Assembly (NCBI GenBank): GCA_026004455.1
Contig: BPJE01000002.1
Span: 69,207-133,206 of the forward strand
Length of the DNA: 64,000 nucleotides
Reading direction: 5' to 3'
Source: Patescibacteria group bacterium
GTDB taxonomy: Bacteria > Patescibacteriota > Microgenomatia > UBA1406 > GWC2-37-13
Both the position numbers and the translations under genes were made by a program. The notes below the pieces were generated by a model. The model made no database searches. It was not told the DNA's origin and saw nothing but the letters and a program-made list of their open reading frames with translations. This document shows positions 33,407 through 41,893 of the stretch, piece after piece; positions within the stretch are counted from its first letter, which is position 1; each line of letters starts with the position of its first letter.

Positions 33407-34386
33407 AAATTCTTATTACTGGCGGAGTGGGATTTATTGGTACTAATGCCGCTATTTATTTTGCCAATAAAAAACACGAAATTGTCTTGGTTGATAATTT
33501 TTCAAGAAAAGGAGTTGAGATTAATGCTTTGTTTTTGAAAAAAAATTATCCAAAAATAAAAATTATAAAATCAGATGTTCTTGAAGTTAAAAATTACCTT
33601 TCATATCTTAAAAAAACTGATGTTATTATTCATCTTGCCGGACAAACTGCCGTAACCACCTCAATTCAAAATCCAGAAAATGATTTTAAAAATAATCTTT
33701 TAGATAGTTTTACTTTACTTGAAAGTGTTAGAAAATATAATCCAAAAGCAATAATCATTTATTCATCAACTAACAAAGTTTACGGTGATCTTTCAAAATT
33801 AAAAAAATTTTCACCAGTTGATGAATCTGCTCCCCTTGATTTTATCTCACCTTATGGCTGTTCTAAAGGAGCTACAGATTGTTATTTTTTAGATTATCAT
33901 AGAATTTATGGTCTTAAAACTGTTGTTTTCCGTCAATCATGTATTTATGGTAAGCATCAACTTGGAGTTGAGGATCAAGGTTGGGTGGCTCATTTTACTA
34001 AACAATTTTTGTTTAAAAAACCAATTACTATTTTTGGCAATGGAAAACAAATAAGAGATTTGCTTTATGTTGAAGATTTAGTTGAGGCTTATGAAAAAGC
34101 AATTTTAAATATTAATAAAGTTACTGGTAAACCAATTAATATTGGTGGCGGAGAAAAAAATGCTTATAATCTCCTACAAGTGATAAAAATGTTAGAAAAT
34201 GAATTTGGTTATCAAGTAAAAATAAATTTTGAAAAAGCAAGAGTAGGCGATCAAAAATATTTTGTCTCAAAAAATCTTCTTGCCAAAAGACTCCTCTCTT
34301 GGCAACCAAAAAATCCCTTTTCTAAAGCCTTAAAATCTCTTATCAATTGGCAAAAAGAAAATTTAAATTATTTAGCTAAAATTTAA
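33403..34386 (+). CDS. NAD-dependent sugar epimerase/dehydratase, CDP-paratose/tyvelose 2-epimerase-like
   Basis: A 327-residue extended SDR enzyme. The NAD motif is ITGGVGFIGTNAAIYFA at the N-terminus and the catalytic YxxxK is SPYGCSKGATDCY. The stretch VVFRQSCIYGKHQLGVEDQG followed by WVAHFT and PITIFGNGKQIRDLLYVEDL closely follows CDP-paratose/CDP-tyvelose 2-epimerases. It would act on a nucleotide sugar in the cytoplasm for surface glycan synthesis. Glycosyltransferase and methyltransferase genes follow with spacings of 0-2 bases, so they form an operon. Confidence 0.88.
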   Translation: MKILITGGVGFIGTNAAIYFANKKHEIVLVDNFSRKGVEINALFLKKNYPKIKIIKSDVLEVKNYLSYLKKTDVIIHLAGQTAVTTSIQNPENDFKNNLLDSFTLLESVRKYNPKAIIIYSSTNKVYGDLSKLKKFSPVDESAPLDFISPYGCSKGATDCYFLDYHRIYGLKTVVFRQSCIYGKHQLGVEDQGWVAHFTKQFLFKKPITIFGNGKQIRDLLYVEDLVEAYEKAILNINKVTGKPINIGGGEKNAYNLLQVIKMLENEFGYQVKINFEKARVGDQKYFVSKNLLAKRLLSWQPKNPFSKALKSLINWQKENLNYLAKI

Positions 34387-34388
34387 CA

Positions 34389-35528
34389 ATGAAAATCCTC
34401 TTTTTTTCTCCATATTTTTATCCCTATACTTCAGGTCTAACGACTTATCCTTGGAAAATCTTAAATTATCTTGGAAAAAAACATCAAATTAAAGTTTTAA
34501 CATTTAATCATAAAAAAAATATATATAAACAATTCAAAAGTCAAAAGTCAAAAGTCAAAATTACCTATCTCCCTTATCTTTTCAAAATCTCAAAAGGCTA
34601 TATTTCACCCCAATCGCTTTTTTATTTTTTAAAAGAAGTAAAAAATGCTGATCTAGTTTTTTTAAATTTACCTTCAGTTGAAGGATTACCGCTTTTGCTT
34701 TTAGCAAAAATTTTTAAGAAAAAAACCATATCTTTAATTCATTGTTTTTTAAACGGCGGAAAAAATATTTTTGAAAAAATTATTTTTAAAATCGCTAATT
34801 TTTTTGTTTATTTACAACTTCTATTTTCCGATAAAATTGTCGCCTATACAAAAGATTATTTAAAAAAATATTTTATTTTTAATTTGATAAAAAACAAAAC
34901 TCACTTTCAATTACCGCCAATTTTAAAAACTCAAGAAGATAAAAAATATTTTAATTTTTTAAAAAAATTTACTAACAAAAAAATTGTTATTGGCTATGCT
35001 GGTCGTATCTCTTCTGAAAAAGGCTTAGAATATTTAATAAGTTCAATTAAACGTTACAAGTTACACGTTACACGTTACACGTTATTATTCGCTGGCCCTT
35101 TTGGCAAAGATGTTACCGGTGAGGAAAAATATTTTTTAAAAATAAAAAAACTTCTTGATAAAAATAAAATAAATTATCATTTTTTGGGAAATTTAACACC
35201 GGAAAAACTTTTTGCTTTTTATAAAACAATTGATGTTTTGGTACTTCCTTCAATTAACTCAACTGAGGCTTTTGGTATGGTCCAAGCTGAAGCAATGATA
35301 TCAGGTACACCAGTGATTGCAACAAATTTGCCTGGTGTTAATATTCCTATTAATTTAACAAAAATGGGGATAATTGTTGAACCAAAAAATGAAAAACACA
35401 TTCATCAGGCGATTTTAAAAATCATAAAAAATCGCAAAAAATACACTAATAAAAAACTTGTCGCGAATGCTAATAAAATTTTTAATATAAATAAAATTTA
35501 TAAATTTTGGGAACAAATTATCTTTTAA
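34389..35528 (+). CDS. Glycosyltransferase family 4 (GT-B fold)
   Basis: A 379-residue retaining glycosyltransferase. The N-terminal domain begins KILFFSPYFYPYTSGLTTYP. The donor-binding C-terminal domain has VIGYAGRISSEKGLEYLISS and the E-x7-E motif in STEAFGMVQAEAMISGTPVI. Donor and acceptor sugars are unknown. Two heptad repeat tracts are translated in frame: QFKSQKSKVK (34534-34560) and RYKLHVTRYTLL (35050-35084). The second lies between a helix and the strand LLFAGPFG. It belongs to the surface polysaccharide operon. Confidence 0.88.
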   Translation: MKILFFSPYFYPYTSGLTTYPWKILNYLGKKHQIKVLTFNHKKNIYKQFKSQKSKVKITYLPYLFKISKGYISPQSLFYFLKEVKNADLVFLNLPSVEGLPLLLLAKIFKKKTISLIHCFLNGGKNIFEKIIFKIANFFVYLQLLFSDKIVAYTKDYLKKYFIFNLIKNKTHFQLPPILKTQEDKKYFNFLKKFTNKKIVIGYAGRISSEKGLEYLISSIKRYKLHVTRYTLLFAGPFGKDVTGEEKYFLKIKKLLDKNKINYHFLGNLTPEKLFAFYKTIDVLVLPSINSTEAFGMVQAEAMISGTPVIATNLPGVNIPINLTKMGIIVEPKNEKHIHQAILKIIKNRKKYTNKKLVANANKIFNINKIYKFWEQIIF

Positions 35529-36302
35529 ATGAAAACCATTAATTTTTTTATAAAAAAATATCTTTATTATCGACCGGCGTTTTTTTCCTTTATAAGGCCT
35601 CAAGAGGCTTTTTATTTTAAAAGCTACAAAAATCTAATAAAATCACCAATTCTTGATTTTGGCTGTGGTGATGGTTTTTTTACTAATATCGTTTTTGGAA
35701 AAAGAAAAATTGATATTGGTCTTGATTTGATAAATAATCAAAGAGTTATTGAGGCAGAAAAAAATCAAGTTTACAAAAAAATTGTTCTTTATGATGGCTT
35801 AAAAATTCCTTTTAAAAATAATTATTTCAAAACTATTATCTCAAACTGTGTTTTAGAACATATTCCAAATCTTGATTTATCTTTAAATGAAATTTATCGA
35901 ATTTTAAAACCCGGAGGTTATTTTTTAACAACGGTTATGACTAATAATTGGGAAAAGTATCTTGTTGGCAAAAAATTTTTTGGCAAAAAATATACCTTTT
36001 GGTTGAGAAAAAAACAAGAACATTTTAATCTTTTATCAGAAAAAAACTGGTCAAGAAAATTTAAAAAAGCTGGTTTTAAAATTGAAAAAATTTTTGGTTA
36101 TATTGATGAAAAAAACGCTAGAGTTTTGGAACTAATGCATTTTTTCTCAATTGACTCTCTTTTATCTTATAAACTATTTAAAAAATGGGTACTTTTCCCA
36201 AAACTCAACTCTCTTCTCTACTTTAATCTTGCCTTAAAAAATATTAAATTAAATGTCGATATTGAAAAAAGTTGTGGATTGTTCTTTATTTTAAAAAAAT
36301 GA
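35529..36302 (+). CDS. Class I SAM-dependent methyltransferase
   Basis: A 257-residue methyltransferase of the Methyltransf_11 type. The SAM motif is ILDFGCGDGFFTNIVFG near residue 40. It continues DIGLDLINNQRVIEAEKN, and the post-I motif is TIISNCVLEHIPNLDLSLNE followed by IYRILKPGGYFLTTVM. The substrate is probably a sugar or lipid carrier in the neighbouring glycan pathway. The start is one base after the glycosyltransferase stop, and its TGA overlaps the next ATG (ATGA), which implies translational coupling. Confidence 0.87.
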   Translation: MKTINFFIKKYLYYRPAFFSFIRPQEAFYFKSYKNLIKSPILDFGCGDGFFTNIVFGKRKIDIGLDLINNQRVIEAEKNQVYKKIVLYDGLKIPFKNNYFKTIISNCVLEHIPNLDLSLNEIYRILKPGGYFLTTVMTNNWEKYLVGKKFFGKKYTFWLRKKQEHFNLLSEKNWSRKFKKAGFKIEKIFGYIDEKNARVLELMHFFSIDSLLSYKLFKKWVLFPKLNSLLYFNLALKNIKLNVDIEKSCGLFFILKK

Positions 36303-37028
36303 AAAAATTCAAAAAAATTTCCATATTAATACCAATCTTTAATGAAGAAAACTATATAAGAAAAACAATTAATGCTGTTTTAAAGGCTAATACTTTAGGT
36401 TTAAAAAAGGAAATTATTATTATTAACGATGTTTCAACTGATAATACAAAAAAGATTTTGGAAAATATTAAAAGAAAACATAAAAATTTAATCATAATTC
36501 ATAATCAAAAAAATCAAGGAAAAGGATATTCCTTAAAAAAAGGTTTTTTAAAATCAACTGGAGATATTGTTTTAGCACAAGACGCTGATTTAGAATACTC
36601 TCCTTCTGATTACCCAAAACTTATTAATCCTTTTTTAAAAAATGACGCTGATGTTGTTTATGGATCAAGATTTATTAGTAGTGAACCTCATCGAGTTTTG
36701 TATTTTTGGCATTATTTAGTCAATATATTCTTAACTACTCTATCTAACATGTTAACTAATCTTAATTTAACTGATATGGAAACTGGTTTTAAGATTTTTA
36801 AAGGTGATCTTATTAGAAAAATTGCTCCTCATTTACAATCAAAAAGATTTGGCTTTGAACCGGAAATTACTGCCAGAATCGCAAAAATAAAAGATATTAA
36901 AATATATGAAAATATATGAAGTTGGCATCTTTTATTGTGGAAGAACCTATAAAGAAGGTAAAAAAATTAATTGGATAGATGGAGTAAAGGCAATTTTTGA
37001 AACTATTAAATATAACTTATTTAGTTAG
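36299..37028 (+). pseudogene. Glycosyltransferase family 2 (polyprenyl-phosphate sugar synthase-like), late frameshift
   Basis: I start at 36299, which gives MKKFKKISILIPIFNEENYI and an ATGA overlap with the methyltransferase. The GT-A core is clear: IIINDVSTDNTKKIL, KGYSLKKGFLKSTGDIVLAQ then DADLEYSPSDYP, and DADVVYGSRFISSEPHRVLY. The frame ends early at 36919, where AAAATATATG is tandemly duplicated. One frame further, the normal C-terminus follows: KIYEVGIFYCGRTYKEGKKI and NWIDGVKAIFE, ending at 37028. Slippage duplication of 10 bp likely caused this. Such enzymes make polyprenyl-phosphate-linked sugars for GT-C transferases like those encoded next. Confidence 0.85.
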
Positions 37029-38502
37029 TTAAAATAATTTTATTACTTACTAACTGATCATTAAAAATAAGTTTTTGTATTTGTAAGTTAATTTTTTTAT
37101 TTTGAAAAAAAGAATAGTTAAAATTAGTAATAAAAGGATTAGTATAAATAATTATTTTCTTTGATTTATTAATATCAATAAGATTAATCAATTCTTCATA
37201 ATCATAAATAAAAATATAATTATTAAAATAAGAATATTTTTTACTTATCAAATAATTTTCGATACTTTTTGGTTCTGGCTGACCCCACTCACCCCAACAA
37301 CAAGTAAATAAAAAAATTTTACTATTAGATTTATTGTAATTTTTTATAATATCCTCAACAATTAATCTGCCAAACGGTATGTTTTTATTAGGTAGGGTTT
37401 GTGGATAAATAAAAAAATAATTATAAAAATTAAAAATTGCATAAAAGCTTAAATAAATTATTAAAAAAAGCTTACTTAATAATAAATTTTTAGATTTTAT
37501 TTTTTCATATAAAAAAACTAATCCTTTAGCTAATATAAAATATATAAAAAAAGCACTGCCAATCATTCTACCAAACGAAGGCGAATTCTGCGGATTAGCA
37601 ATATCTAAAAACGAAGCTAATTGGCTAAAAATAAACACTAAAAATATAACAATATAATTAAATCTAATTTTTTTATTTTTTATAAACTCTTTAATAAAAA
37701 TAATAAATCCAATAAAAAAAATAATTGATGAAAAAATATCTAAAACCGGCTGATAAGGTATATTATGTCTAAAAACAACGTCGCCTCTAAAAAAATAAGA
37801 CTGAAAATTATCAAAAACATTTGAAAAAAAATTTATTATTTTAGTATTAAAAGATAAGTACTTTCCAGTCTTTTCTCCTAAATAAGACAAATTATTATTT
37901 AATATCTCTGGTTTAATCTCGTTAAAAAAAAGAAAAATAACAAAAGGCAAGGCGCTTAAAAAAATTTTCCAATTAAAAAAAATTAAAAACATCATTCCCC
38001 AAAACGAAGATTGAGCAAATAATCCTACACCCAAAATTATTCCACTTAAAAAATATTTTTTGTTTAAAAAAAAATATAAAAATAATTCAACAAAAAGTAA
38101 AACTAAAATATAAGGTTTTGCTTGTCTGGAAAATGAAATCAACCAAAAAGAAAAGGACATTAAAAATGGAGTTAAATAGTAAATCAACTTTTTATTAGAT
38201 AATTTTTTTGATATTACATAACTTAAATAAATTATTAAAACTCCTAAAAATGCTGTAGTTAATTTAATAATCTCAAAACTATACCCAAATATCTTAAAAA
38301 AAATTGCTACTAAATAATCAAAAATCGGTCCATCTCCTCCCCAAAATTTATATCGAAGATTTCCATTTAAAATTTCTCTTGCGTATTGAAAATGCTCATT
38401 AACATCTCCCCACATTTCAGCCGGTATTTTATCAATCAAAAATATCCTTACTAATAATGAAAATATAATTATTAAAAAAATATATTTTTTACTTCTCTCC
38501 AT
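37021..38502 (-). CDS. GT39-like (GT-C) membrane glycosyltransferase
   Basis: A 493-residue polytopic membrane protein with about eleven helices. The first extracytoplasmic loop has the acidic motif EMWGDVNEHFQYAREILNGN, where an Asp/Glu pair is expected for GT-C enzymes that use polyprenyl-phosphate sugars. Homology is to the ArnT/PMT family in general; the acceptor (protein, lipid or glycan) is unknown. A C-terminal domain of about 120 residues with KIFLFTCCWGEWGQPEPKSI lies outside. Its 5' end overlaps the methyltransferase gene upstream by 14 bases. Confidence 0.78.
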   Translation of the reverse strand: MERSKKYIFLIIIFSLLVRIFLIDKIPAEMWGDVNEHFQYAREILNGNLRYKFWGGDGPIFDYLVAIFFKIFGYSFEIIKLTTAFLGVLIIYLSYVISKKLSNKKLIYYLTPFLMSFSFWLISFSRQAKPYILVLLFVELFLYFFLNKKYFLSGIILGVGLFAQSSFWGMMFLIFFNWKIFLSALPFVIFLFFNEIKPEILNNNLSYLGEKTGKYLSFNTKIINFFSNVFDNFQSYFFRGDVVFRHNIPYQPVLDIFSSIIFFIGFIIFIKEFIKNKKIRFNYIVIFLVFIFSQLASFLDIANPQNSPSFGRMIGSAFFIYFILAKGLVFLYEKIKSKNLLLSKLFLIIYLSFYAIFNFYNYFFIYPQTLPNKNIPFGRLIVEDIIKNYNKSNSKIFLFTCCWGEWGQPEPKSIENYLISKKYSYFNNYIFIYDYEELINLIDINKSKKIIIYTNPFITNFNYSFFQNKKINLQIQKLIFNDQLVSNKIILTN

Positions 38503-39163
38503 AAATAATCAATCTATAGGCAAAAATTTTTAGTATTGGTAGATTAGCTAAAAAATTATTAATTTTGTGAAGTAACTCAATTTTTCCAAAAATCTGCGGC
38601 GGCAACAAACCATAACCAATAATTTTAATTTTTTGAAAACCAGCATTTTTAAAAACATTAATTAAGTTAAAATAATTACAAGCAAAAATTCCTTTTTCTT
38701 CACTCCAGTTTAAAAATAAACTAATAAAAAATAGCCAAGAAATATTTAATGGATTTGGTTCGGAAAAAACAATTTTTCCTCTTTTTTTTAGATTATTAAA
38801 AAAAACTTTCCCATAATGATTAATTTTTATATGATGCAAAATATCTGTGCCAACAATATAATCTAAATCACTGCTAGAAATTTTTTTGGCAATTTTTAAA
38901 TAATTAAGTTTATTAATTTTTTTCGCGTTTTCTTTTAGATTGATTAAAGCATTATCATCTATATCAATAGCAATAACTTTGATATTATTTTTTAAAAGTG
39001 GTATAGTTAATCTTCCTGCCCCACAACCAAAATCAACAACTTTTAAATTTTTTTTAAATTTTATTAATGAAGATAGAAAATCAATCTCTTTTTTTACATG
39101 ATAAGGAGAATTAAAAATTTTTTCTTGATTATAATACTCAAGATTTTTATTTATTTTTTTCAT
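38489..39163 (-). CDS. Class I SAM-dependent methyltransferase
   Basis: A 224-residue methyltransferase with VVDFGCGAGRLTIPLLKNNI as SAM motif I, then VIAIDIDDNALINLKENAKK and DYIVGTDILHHIKINHYGKV, followed by KRGKIVFSEPNPL. It overlaps the GT39-like genes on both sides (17 and 14 bases), so the three are one translational unit. The substrate is presumably a glycan or lipid intermediate of the same pathway (inference). Confidence 0.85.
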   Translation of the reverse strand: MKKINKNLEYYNQEKIFNSPYHVKKEIDFLSSLIKFKKNLKVVDFGCGAGRLTIPLLKNNIKVIAIDIDDNALINLKENAKKINKLNYLKIAKKISSSDLDYIVGTDILHHIKINHYGKVFFNNLKKRGKIVFSEPNPLNISWLFFISLFLNWSEEKGIFACNYFNLINVFKNAGFQKIKIIGYGLLPPQIFGKIELLHKINNFLANLPILKIFAYRLIIYGEK

Positions 39164-41018
39164 AGATTAACACTGTCTGCTGATCATAGACAGTAAAAGT
39201 CTCCTCTACCCAACTGTCTGGATAACGAATAAATTGGTAATAAAAAGGCAAAAATTCTTTAATTTTTTTAAAACAAAATTGTGATTTTTTTTGAGATCCC
39301 GACGTTAAGTCGGAATGACAAGAATCTTGAAAACAATTTTCTTCTATTGAAAAGCATTTTTCTTTAAATAAATAATCATAAAATTTACTCATCAAGGGAT
39401 ATCTTTCTGGAACTTTTGGAATACTTCCCCAACCGCGATTAGAAGACAAAACATAATAATCTGCTTTTTCAAGTAAATTTTTCATTATCTGCCATTTTTC
39501 TTTTTTGTCTGGATCAAATATTGGCAACTGCAACACTTGAAAATTTTTTCCATAATTATTCTCAATCAATAAAGGCAATGGGTCATCCCAATGTTCTCCC
39601 AAAATTACTGCTTGATTAGGTACGTTTTTATAAATCCACTCTGATGCCTCAACTCGAGTATTTTTGTGAAAATAAATTGTAAAAAAAAGCAAAGGCCAGA
39701 ATAATAGTGTAACGTAAAACGTAAAACGTATAACGTATTTAAGAAAATTGTTCAATTTCATTTTATTAATCTGATTAAATATAAGCGCAATTCCAACTCC
39801 ACCAAAAATTGCATAAAAAGGATAAAGATAGATTGTATAACGAATTGACTTAACAAATTGACTTGATTGATAAATAAAATAACCAACTACCCAAAATAAA
39901 ACTAGATAAATAATTGAATTAATAAAAACTGATTCTAAATTTATTTTTTTATCTTTTTTATATTTGCTATGAATATTTGATATTTGATATTTGATATTTG
40001 ATATTATTTTGATAATTCCTATAACCATGACCATAAAATTCACCGGTCCCAATCCCACCAAAAACGTTGTCAGCAATAATCCATACCACGGTTTGTTTAT
40101 CCATTGAACTCCAGGTGGATACCAGGCTTCTTTTGTAGTAAAAAATTTAAGCGAATTAATACTATCAACAAAATCTTTATTCAAACGAAAATCAAAAAAA
40201 GATGGATTTTGAAAATAATAAGGATTAAAAAGACGAAGGAAAAAATAAACTAATAACGTGTAACATAGAACGTGAAACGTGTAACGTATAACGTGAAATG
40301 TATAATATTTTTTATCATTATTTTTAACTAAATTTAAAATTTCCCGAACAAAAATTACTGCTAAATTTAAAGGTAAAATATATAAAGCAGAAATTTTTGA
40401 AGATAAAGCAAGTGAGAAAAATAACGCTGATAAAACAAAATACAGTTTTTTTGTTATTCCGAACTTGATGCGGAATCCACAACAAAATTTCAAAGCAAAA
40501 TAAAAACTTCCTAGCATAAAAAAATTCAAAAAAGTATCAGTAGTAAAAAAATGAGCTGATTGAATCGGATAAACAGAAATCGCATAAAAAAAACTTATAA
40601 AAATAGGAATATTTTTCTTTTTGTCATCCCAAACTAGTTTCGGGATCTCATTAATTAATAACCTTCCAATCTTATACACTAACACTACACATAAAAAATC
40701 CATTAATGCTGATAAAAATCGACCTAAAATCGCAAAATCATTATAATTATCTAAGCCTAATTTAACTGCTAAATATTTTGTCAAAACCAAAGGAAAGGTT
40801 CCGTAAACATAAAATTTATAACCAAGGTTGTAAGGACTTAAAGTTGATTTTTCTTGATTAAAATAATCCTGAAAATTATCAGGAATTTTCATTGCGTTTG
40901 CCACCATAGTTAAAAAGCGCTCATCGGGATGAAGGTGCTGATTATTATCCCAATTTAAGTTATAAAATCGCAAAAAAATCGCCAAAAGCAAAATAAAAAT
41001 GAAAAAAAATTTTTTCAT
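39147..41018 (-). CDS. GT39-like membrane glycosyltransferase carrying many in-frame repeat insertions
   Basis: A 623-residue GT-C protein: signal-anchor-like N-terminus, then LNWDNNQHLHPDERFLTMVA with the acidic loop motif, and about ten further helices. It is longer than usual, partly because repeats are translated in frame. Palindromes encode EIPKLVWDDKKK (40623-40649), FRIKFGITKK (40453-40480) and SCHSDLTSGSQKK (39293-39319). Heptad arrays encode FHVIRYTFHVLCYT (40255-40304), KYQISNIHSKY (39971-40006) and KYVIRFTFYVT (39708-39740). Most lie in loops or at helix edges. It follows the CBS gene with a 3-base gap. Donor and acceptor unknown. Confidence 0.82.
   Translation of the reverse strand: MKKFFFIFILLLAIFLRFYNLNWDNNQHLHPDERFLTMVANAMKIPDNFQDYFNQEKSTLSPYNLGYKFYVYGTFPLVLTKYLAVKLGLDNYNDFAILGRFLSALMDFLCVVLVYKIGRLLINEIPKLVWDDKKKNIPIFISFFYAISVYPIQSAHFFTTDTFLNFFMLGSFYFALKFCCGFRIKFGITKKLYFVLSALFFSLALSSKISALYILPLNLAVIFVREILNLVKNNDKKYYTFHVIRYTFHVLCYTLLVYFFLRLFNPYYFQNPSFFDFRLNKDFVDSINSLKFFTTKEAWYPPGVQWINKPWYGLLLTTFLVGLGPVNFMVMVIGIIKIISNIKYQISNIHSKYKKDKKINLESVFINSIIYLVLFWVVGYFIYQSSQFVKSIRYTIYLYPFYAIFGGVGIALIFNQINKMKLNNFLKYVIRFTFYVTLLFWPLLFFTIYFHKNTRVEASEWIYKNVPNQAVILGEHWDDPLPLLIENNYGKNFQVLQLPIFDPDKKEKWQIMKNLLEKADYYVLSSNRGWGSIPKVPERYPLMSKFYDYLFKEKCFSIEENCFQDSCHSDLTSGSQKKSQFCFKKIKEFLPFYYQFIRYPDSWVEETFTVYDQQTVLIYEKNK
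39293..39319. repeat. PELDSGS-type palindrome, in-frame in GT39-like gene
   Basis: GAGATCCCGACGTTAAGTCG then GAATGAC, with arms ATCCCGAC/GTCGGAAT. On the gene strand it is translated within SCHSDLTSGSQ. Three sister copies are in this window, two of them in the same gene. Confidence 0.8.
39708..39740. repeat. 7-bp repeat array (AACGTAA), in-frame in GT39-like gene
   Basis: Units AACGTAA, AACGTAA, AACGTAT, AACGTAT after GT. Translated on the minus strand as KYVIRFTFYVT. Confidence 0.85.
39971..40006. repeat. 7-bp repeat array (GATATTT), in-frame in GT39-like gene
   Basis: Five units of GATATTT or GAATATTT-like variants. Translated on the minus strand as ISNIKYQISNI. Confidence 0.85.
40255..40304. 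repeat. 7-bp repeat array (AACGTGT), in-frame in GT39-like gene
   Basis: About seven degenerate heptads (AACGTGT, AACATAG, AACGTGA, AACGTGT, AACGTAT, AACGTGA, AATGTAT). Translated as TFHVIRYTFHVLCYT. Confidence 0.85.
40453..40480. repeat. PELDSGS-type palindrome, in-frame in GT39-like gene
   Basis: GTTATTCCGAACTTGATGCG then GAATCCAC, arms ATTCCG/CGGAAT. Translated within CGFRIKFGITKK. Confidence 0.75.
40623..40649. repeat. PELDSGS-type palindrome, in-frame in GT39-like gene
   Basis: GTCATCCCAAACTAGTTTCG then GGATCTC, arms ATCCCAAACTAG/CTAGTTTCGGGAT with one mismatch. Translated as EIPKLVWDDK. Confidence 0.8.
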
Positions 41019-41021
41019 AAA

Positions 41022-41879
41022 TTATTTTTTAGGCAGAATTAATTTGATTTTAGAAGTGATTTTTTTAAAAAATCCTGCTTTTGATTGATTGATATAAAAT
41101 TGCAAAAGGTCTCGGGTAGTAATGATATTAAGCGGCTTTTTAGTTTTATCAACTATAATCACACTACCGATTTTTTTATCAAGAATTAATTCAACTGCTT
41201 TTTTTAAGGAATCATCTTCAGTCAAAACCAAAACAGTTGTTTTATAATACTCATAAACTGGTTTATTTAAAAGATGAAATTTGGATCCTAATCGATCTCC
41301 TTTTGATTCTTTAACTTTTGGAGTAATTAAAAGATTTATCAAATCATAATAACTTAAAACGCCTTTTAACTTATTATCTTTATCAACAACAATTAGTTTT
41401 GAAACTTTTTCTTTTTTAAAAAGATTTATTGCTTCTGAGACTGGTGTATTTGTTTCGATAATAACCGGTAATTTTTTAAATTTTATGAATTCTCCTATTT
41501 TCTCTTCAAAAAGTGGCAAAGAACGAAGATAACTTAACACTCTTCTTGCTGAAATAATACCTAAAAAATTATCTTGTTTATCAAAAACTGGCAAATAATG
41601 AACTTTTGATTGAATAAAAAGTTCAGTCACTTTAGTTAATGGATAATTAATATAAATTTTTGGTGGATGAAAAAGACAATTAATAACTTTAGTATTACTA
41701 GGATAAGAACTACGAATTGCATGATAATAAGGATTAATCAATCCTAAAAATTTTTCCTTATCATCAAAGACAAATACTGCATCATGAGAGGTAGAAAGCT
41801 TGCTTAAGGCTTGTGATAAAGTAGCATCTGGTGAAATTTTAATAATATTATTTTCCTTAAGCAAATTTAAAAGCCTCAT
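41022..41879 (-). CDS. Four-CBS-domain protein
   Basis: A 285-residue protein consisting of two tandem CBS pairs. The repeats start near DATLSQALSKLSTSHDAVFV, YPLTKVTELFIQSKVHYLPV, TPVSEAINLFKKEKVSKLIV and DSLKKAVELILDKKIGSVII, each followed by a short DxxGxI-like strand. Such stand-alone CBS proteins bind adenine nucleotides or SAM and probably sense energy or metabolite status; the target is unknown. A TATAAA box at 41887-41892 ends 7 nt before the ATG, suggesting a leaderless transcript that continues into the glycosyltransferase operon 3 bases downstream. Confidence 0.88.
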   Translation of the reverse strand: MRLLNLLKENNIIKISPDATLSQALSKLSTSHDAVFVFDDKEKFLGLINPYYHAIRSSYPSNTKVINCLFHPPKIYINYPLTKVTELFIQSKVHYLPVFDKQDNFLGIISARRVLSYLRSLPLFEEKIGEFIKFKKLPVIIETNTPVSEAINLFKKEKVSKLIVVDKDNKLKGVLSYYDLINLLITPKVKESKGDRLGSKFHLLNKPVYEYYKTTVLVLTEDDSLKKAVELILDKKIGSVIIVDKTKKPLNIITTRDLLQFYINQSKAGFFKKITSKIKLILPKK

Positions 41880-41893
41880 AAACTATTTTATAG

